Assembly: GCA_002393895.1 (NCBI GenBank)
Contig: DGUE01000096.1
Span: 1-10,120 of the forward strand
Direction: 5' to 3'
From: Bacteroidales bacterium UBA4318
Lineage (GTDB): Bacteria > Bacteroidota > Bacteroidia > Bacteroidales > UBA932
Length of the DNA: 10,120 nt
Part shown: one piece after another, positions 6,420 to 10,120 of the stretch
Position numbering within the stretch: the first letter of the stretch is position 1
How the letters are laid out: each line of letters starts with the position of its first letter
Position numbers and translations under genes: made by a program
The notes under the pieces: model-generated
What the model saw: the letters and a program-made list of their open reading frames with translations, nothing else
Told to the model about the DNA's origin: nothing
Databases searched by the model: none

Positions 6420-8678
6420 TCAAATCTCTTTCAGGGATATTGCGAAGCCGCCGGAGGGGGCCATGCGGATGGGCAGCACGGTGGAGGCGTCGATTGTCTG
6501 TTTAGTGATGGTATAGCGGGCGCAGGGGGCGGAGCCGGTTTCCTGCGAAACGTTTACGCCGTCGGCATCGGGGGCATCGGCATAGATGGTGGCCTCGTAC
6601 TTCGCACCGGGTTTCAGGTACTCGAAGGTGATGTCGAAAGTGCGGCTGTTCTCGTCGGTGATGCCGCCTACGAACCAGACATCTTTAGTTGCATCCGGCT
6701 TGCCGTTCACATCGGTGAGGCAGAAGCGGCTGGCGCCGTTCACATAATCCTTCTTTCCGTCAGCGAGGGCGGCGACTCCCTTTGAAGCGAGCTCCATCGT
6801 GGATTTGCGGGGCTGGCGGGCGACAACTATATAATCTCCCGGTTCAGCATAGAGATACTTGCTCTGCTCCCAGTCGACAGCCACGTCCTTGATGAACTGG
6901 AAGGCATCGGCATACCTCTCGTAGTTCTCCGGCAGGTCGCAGGCCATCTGGAGAGGGGAAGGCATGGTCAGGTACAGGCCCAGCTGCTTGCAGACGGTGA
7001 ACTTGAGCACGTCTTTGCGCTTGGGGGTGATGAGCTTCAGGTTCATCTCCAGCGCACCCGGGGTATAGTCCATCGGGCCGCCCTGCAGGCGGGTGAAAGG
7101 CAGTATGGTGAGGTGCTTGGGCTCTACGCTGTCGCAGAATTCTCCCCCCTTCGCCGCCTCGTTGCCCACCATGTTCGGCCAGGTGCGGCAGAGGCCGGTC
7201 GGGCGCACCGCCTCGTGGGCGTTGACCATGATATGGTGCTCAGCCGCGCGGTGGATCACATAATTATAGTGGTTGATGATGCTCTGGCTGTAGTGATGCT
7301 CGCCTATGGGCAGGATGTCGCCTACGTAACCGGTCTTGACCGCATCGTAGCCGTACTTGTTCATAAGGCCGAAAGCCTCTGGGATCCAGCGCTCGTAATT
7401 GGCTGTGGATGAAGAGGTTTCGTGGTGCATTATCAGGCGTATGCCTTTCGAATGGGCATAGGCGTTGAGCGCTGGAAGGTCGAAGTCCGGATAGGGTGTG
7501 ACGAAGTCGAACACCCTGTCTTTCTGGTGCCCGAACCAGTTCTCCCAACCTATGTTCCAGCCTTCTATCAGCAGGCCGTCCATGCCGCTGGCGGCTGCAA
7601 AGTCGATGTAGCGGCGGACGTTCTCGTTGGTAGCTCCGTGCCTGCCATGGGGCTTGGAGTTGGCATAATCGGTCTCTCCGACTATGATTACATTATGCTC
7701 GTCGGTGTAAGACCAGGTGGTGCGCCCCACTATCATCTCCCACCATACACCCATATATTTGGTAGGGTGGATCCAGCTCACGTCCTCCAGGGCGCAAGGC
7801 TCGTTGAGGTTAAGTATCAACCTGGAAGAGAGCACTTTGCGGGCATCATCCACCACCATTACGGTGCGCCAGGGAGTGTGGCTTCCGGCCTGCAGGAGGG
7901 CTCCCCAGCCTTCGGCGTCGGGAGTAAGATGGGTGCGGAAGGTCCTGCGCCTGAGTTCCAGGTTGGTGGTAGGATAATTCACCACTGCGGCCTCGTGGAT
8001 ATTGATATACAGGCCGTCGTCCGTCTTCAGCTGAAGGGCGGTCTGCACTCCGGAGGGGCTGAAGGTCTGCTGGGAGGCATTCCCCACCTTCATCTTCTTT
8101 GCCGTCCGGCGGATTTCGCTCATCCGGGTGACGTTGTAGCTGTATTCCTGGGTGTCATAGTCCCCGGGGATCCAGAATGCGGTATGGTCCCCGGCCATCG
8201 CGAACTCGGTGAGCTCGTCCTTGATCACGAAATCGATCAGCTTCGGCTGCTCGGGGAATTCATAGCGGAAACCCAGGCCGTCGTCGTAGAGACGGAAGCG
8301 CACTATCATCGTGATGCCGTTCTTTTCGAGGGTGACGGACATCTCGTTGTAATTGTTGCGGATGCTGGATTCCTCTCCCCACACCGTCTGCCAGGTTTCA
8401 TCGAAACTGGAGGTCTGCACGTCCTTCAGGGCGAAGCCGCGCTGCATATCCACGGGCTTGCGGTAGCGCTTGCCGCGGTTCTTGGCGGTTTCCGGGATGT
8501 TTATCTTTTCTCCCCGGAAAATGAAGCCGAGCTTGCTGGGCTTCACCACCTCCCGCCCGTCATACTGCAGTTCGTAGGTGGGAACACCCTTTTTGTCCAC
8601 ATCGAAATCCAACTGGAGCTTTCCGCCCGGGCTGAGCAGGGTGCCAGCTGTCAATAGAAATAATAGTACAGTATTCAT
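6420..8678 (-). CDS. Glycoside hydrolase family 97 alpha-glucosidase, SusB-like inverting type
   Basis: 752 residues from the ATG at 8676-8678, chosen because it begins directly with a signal peptide (MNTVLLFLLTAGTLLSPG) and lies 4 nt after the upstream stop; an ATG at 8711 would overlap that gene. GH97 enzymes hydrolyse alpha-glucosidic (SusB) or alpha-galactosidic bonds in the periplasm. The N-terminal beta-sandwich covers about 20-280 and the catalytic barrel follows, with GLLIEGWNIGWENW, HHETSSS, KTGYVGD, VNAHEAVRPTG and GNEAAKGGEF. Glutamates 420, 489, 507 and 513 show the same spacing (69, 18, 6) that I recall for SusB catalytic and calcium-binding residues 439, 508, 526 and 532. This points to the inverting, calcium-dependent alpha-glucosidase group rather than the retaining alpha-galactosidases. 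No SusC/SusD pair is in the window; the gene is instead tied to a regulator and a divergent MFS transporter. Confidence 0.95.
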   Translation of the reverse strand: MNTVLLFLLTAGTLLSPGGKLQLDFDVDKKGVPTYELQYDGREVVKPSKLGFIFRGEKINIPETAKNRGKRYRKPVDMQRGFALKDVQTSSFDETWQTVWGEESSIRNNYNEMSVTLEKNGITMIVRFRLYDDGLGFRYEFPEQPKLIDFVIKDELTEFAMAGDHTAFWIPGDYDTQEYSYNVTRMSEIRRTAKKMKVGNASQQTFSPSGVQTALQLKTDDGLYINIHEAAVVNYPTTNLELRRRTFRTHLTPDAEGWGALLQAGSHTPWRTVMVVDDARKVLSSRLILNLNEPCALEDVSWIHPTKYMGVWWEMIVGRTTWSYTDEHNVIIVGETDYANSKPHGRHGATNENVRRYIDFAAASGMDGLLIEGWNIGWENWFGHQKDRVFDFVTPYPDFDLPALNAYAHSKGIRLIMHHETSSSTANYERWIPEAFGLMNKYGYDAVKTGYVGDILPIGEHHYSQSIINHYNYVIHRAAEHHIMVNAHEAVRPTGLCRTWPNMVGNEAAKGGEFCDSVEPKHLTILPFTRLQGGPMDYTPGALEMNLKLITPKRKDVLKFTVCKQLGLYLTMPSPLQMACDLPENYERYADAFQFIKDVAVDWEQSKYLYAEPGDYIVVARQPRKSTMELASKGVAALADGKKDYVNGASRFCLTDVNGKPDATKDVWFVGGITDENSRTFDITFEYLKPGAKYEATIYADAPDADGVNVSQETGSAPCARYTITKQTIDASTVLPIRMAPSGGFAISLKEI

Positions 8679-8682
8679 AATA

Positions 8683-9579
8683 TCAGTTTTCCAACCAGGA
8701 AAGGAAATCATCTACCCGCGCCCTGCTGACTTCCAGCGGAGCGGGCAGTTTTGTTTCCAGAATAAGCTTCCCACTCGGCTGCCTTTCCGCCCCCAGGACT
8801 TCGGTCTTGGAGATGATGGCGCTGCGGGAGATGCGGAAAAACATCAGCGGATCCAGGCTGCCGGACAGCTCGTCCAGGGAAGGATTCACGGCATAGCGGG
8901 AGCCATCCTTGCAGATGATGTAAGTCCCTTTGTTTTCGGAGATTACGCAGGCGATTTCGCTGGTTTGCCGCGGTATTATCTTGTCTCCCACCCGCACCAG
9001 GAACCTCTCTTTATAGATGGGGTGCGTTTGCGCGTCGCGCACGCTGCGTGCGATAAAAATCACGTCTGCCACGAACAGCAGCAGGGCGATGGAGTTGCCT
9101 ATGATCTCCCCACGGGAACCCTCGCCGCTGGAGTAGAGATCCAGCAGAACCCTTGCTACATAGATGATTGCGATGGCAATGATGAGCACCGTCATCTGCT
9201 TGTCTTCCACTATCAGGCCCGTGCCCCTTCCGAGGGATGCAACCCGGGAACGCGCTACAAGCATGAGCACCCATCCGATGAGTTCGGTGGTGAGGAAGGT
9301 GGCAAGCCCGGCACGAAGGGTTGCGTCCGCCGATATGAAATCGAAAAGCGCCGCAAGCCCTACCCCGGCGAAATAACCCACCACGTTCACCAGCACTATG
9401 GCCAACGCTGTGAATTCCAGCGACAAACGCTCGCGGGCGCAGAGGAGCACCGTGAGCGTCATCGTAAGCATTGTAAGAAGTAATGTGTCGCTCAGCCCGG
9501 ACTCCTTGCATACGATTGCCGTAAGCAAGTGAAGAAGAGCGAAGATATGTATCAGCCAACCGGCTCGCATTTTACTCAT
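8683..9579 (-). CDS. Membrane-anchored LytTR-domain transcriptional regulator
   Basis: 298 residues from the ATG at 9579; in-frame ATGs at 9621 (+14 residues) and 9570 are alternatives. The 9579 start gives a short basic N-terminus (MSKMR) before TM1 and leaves the 21-bp repeats outside the coding region. Six likely TM helices (about 6-24, 30-47, 56-82, 93-109, 129-149, 158-178) precede a C-terminal LytTR DNA-binding domain (about 193-298) with IACVISENKGTYIIC, FFRISRSAIIS and VSRARVDDFLSWL. There is no receiver or kinase domain, so it is a one-component membrane regulator, which may sense a ligand or envelope state through the TM bundle and bind DNA from the cytoplasmic face. It is the first gene of the operon, 4 nt before GH97. 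The signal sensed is unknown. Confidence 0.87.
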   Translation of the reverse strand: MSKMRAGWLIHIFALLHLLTAIVCKESGLSDTLLLTMLTMTLTVLLCARERLSLEFTALAIVLVNVVGYFAGVGLAALFDFISADATLRAGLATFLTTELIGWVLMLVARSRVASLGRGTGLIVEDKQMTVLIIAIAIIYVARVLLDLYSSGEGSRGEIIGNSIALLLFVADVIFIARSVRDAQTHPIYKERFLVRVGDKIIPRQTSEIACVISENKGTYIICKDGSRYAVNPSLDELSGSLDPLMFFRISRSAIISKTEVLGAERQPSGKLILETKLPAPLEVSRARVDDFLSWLEN

Positions 9580-9581
9580 AG

Positions 9582-9591
9582 TCTTGCAAGA
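9582..9591. repeat. 10-bp palindrome TCTTGCAAGA, copy 2
   Basis: Identical to 1731-1740. On the minus strand it ends 2 bp before the ATG at 9579. If the longer start at 9621 were used it would be coding. Confidence 0.35.
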
Positions 9592-9596
9592 TACGA

Positions 9597-9647
9597 AAAA
9601 TTCGTCATCAAATAGCTTCATTTCGTCCGCAAAAAACAGCCGTTCGT
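9597..9647. promoter_or_regulatory. Three direct repeats with 21-bp period, candidate LytTR operator
   Basis: TTCGTC occurs at 9601, 9622 and 9643, exactly 21 bp apart. The 9-mers AAAATTCGT (9597-9605), TCATTTCGT (9618-9626) and GCCGTTCGT (9639-9647) each fit the published LytTR half-site consensus [TA][AC][CA]GTTN[AG][TG] at 8 of 9 positions, all in the same register. LytTR proteins bind pairs of 9-bp direct repeats separated by 12-13 bp, a 21-22 bp period, so spacing and sequence both agree. A weaker fourth match, TAAATTCGC (9681-9689, 7 of 9), lies on the same grid, with one empty position at 9660. The array lies between the regulator operon and the divergent transporter gene and could control both. 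Confidence 0.5.
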
Positions 9648-9680
9648 CAAAAATCCCTTATTTATAAAATAAAAAGAATA

Positions 9681-9688
9681 TAAATTCG
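9681..9688 (+). promoter_or_regulatory. Candidate -7 box for the MFS transporter gene
   Basis: TAAATTCG differs by one base from the Bacteroidetes -7 consensus TAnnTTTG and lies 31 nt before the ATG at 9720. No clear -33 TTTG is seen about 20 nt upstream, which would fit a promoter needing an activator. It overlaps the weaker fourth LytTR-like match. Confidence 0.3.
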
Positions 9689-9719
9689 CGCCGTTTTAAC
9701 GCTGAAACAGACCAATCGT

Positions 9720-10120
9720 ATGGCAAATAAAGGCAACTTATCCTTTTGGCAAATGTGGAACCTGAGCTTCGGATTCTTCGGAGTGCAGATAGCATATGCG
9801 CTGCAGAGCGCCAACATCAGCAGGATATTCGCAACGCTCGGTGCGGACCCTCACCAGCTGAGCTTCTTCTGGATACTTCCTCCCCTCATGGGAATGCTGG
9901 TCCAGCCGCTCATCGGCAAATGGTCCGACCGCACCTGGTGCCGCATGGGACGCCGCAAGCCCTACCTTCTGGTGGGAGCCATAGTGGCCGTGCTGGTGAT
10001 GGTTCTTCTGCCCAATGCCGGCAGCCTGAATCTCAGCACCGCATACGTCTTCCTCGGGCTCAACGCCGCCATGTGGTTCGGTCTTTTCAGCCTTATCTTC
10101 CTGGATACCAGCATCAACGT
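9720..10120 (+). CDS. MFS sugar transporter, SLC45/GPH-like, 3' truncated by window
   Basis: 133 complete codons are visible from the ATG at 9720; the gene runs off the end. The start reads MANKGNLSFWQMWNLSFGFF, then TM1 (about 14-32), TM2 (about 48-66), the MFS motif between TM2 and TM3 as GKWSDRTWCRMGRRKPYLL (66-84), TM3 (about 81-98) and TM4 (about 106-126). FGFFGVQIAYALQSANISRIF together with the doubled-arginine GRRKPY loop matches the SLC45/GPH-like sugar carriers, which couple sucrose or maltose uptake to protons or cations. It is divergent from the regulator-GH97 operon, which supports import of alpha-glucosides or the glucose they release. Substrate is inferred from context only, and the missing C-terminal two thirds prevents further checks. 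Confidence 0.87.
   Translation, partial: MANKGNLSFWQMWNLSFGFFGVQIAYALQSANISRIFATLGADPHQLSFFWILPPLMGMLVQPLIGKWSDRTWCRMGRRKPYLLVGAIVAVLVMVLLPNAGSLNLSTAYVFLGLNAAMWFGLFSLIFLDTSIN

Noticed and set aside
7422..8657. 411-codon open frame on the plus strand inside the GH97 gene
   Set aside because: It is antisense to a fully conserved GH97 enzyme, has no recognisable domain, and is expected from GC-rich codon bias on the other strand.
1..10120. CRISPR array, tRNA/rRNA genes, transposase or integrase
   Set aside because: No regularly spaced long repeats, no tRNA-like cloverleaf and no recombinase motifs were seen on either strand.

Overview
The window looks like chromosomal DNA of an uncultivated or gut-type Bacteroidales bacterium. 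The evidence is a DUF4249 outer-membrane-type lipoprotein, a SusB-like GH97 alpha-glucosidase, a GH3 beta-glycosidase, weak Shine-Dalgarno signals, and mostly GC-rich genes (60-base lines counted by hand in the GH3 and gate-protein genes give about 63-70% GC). The genus cannot be resolved from sequence alone.

Layout. At the left, on the plus strand, is the 3' three quarters of a GH3 glycosidase (1-1703). It is followed by a markedly AT-richer DUF4249 lipoprotein gene (1749-2834) and a DUF975 integral membrane protein gene (2932-3636). Between those two lies a 50-bp relic of the 3' end of a gate-domain membrane protein gene, whose intact homologue starts 882 bp further on. A perfect 14-bp-stem hairpin (3658-3691) separates this rightward group from a leftward four-gene operon.

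The minus-strand operon reads lytTR-type membrane regulator (8683-9579) > GH97 alpha-glucosidase (6420-8678) > family C69 dipeptidase (4897-6417) > gate-domain membrane protein (3718-4857). The gaps are 4, 2 and 39 nt, and the operon ends at the shared hairpin. Divergent from it, starting at 9720 and cut by the window end, is an MFS sugar-transporter gene of the SLC45/GPH type.

How it may work together. GH97 probably releases glucose from alpha-glucosides in the periplasm. The divergent MFS protein could import the sugar, and the six-TM LytTR protein could be a one-component membrane sensor/regulator for both units. This is supported by three in-register repeats with an exact 21-bp period in the divergent control region (9597-9647). 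Each copy matches the published LytTR half-site consensus at 8 of 9 positions, and a weaker fourth copy lies on the same 21-bp grid at 9681. Why a dipeptidase and a gate-type permease share the operon is unexplained, and this combination is the best candidate in the window for an undescribed system. All functions are inferred from sequence motifs read by eye.
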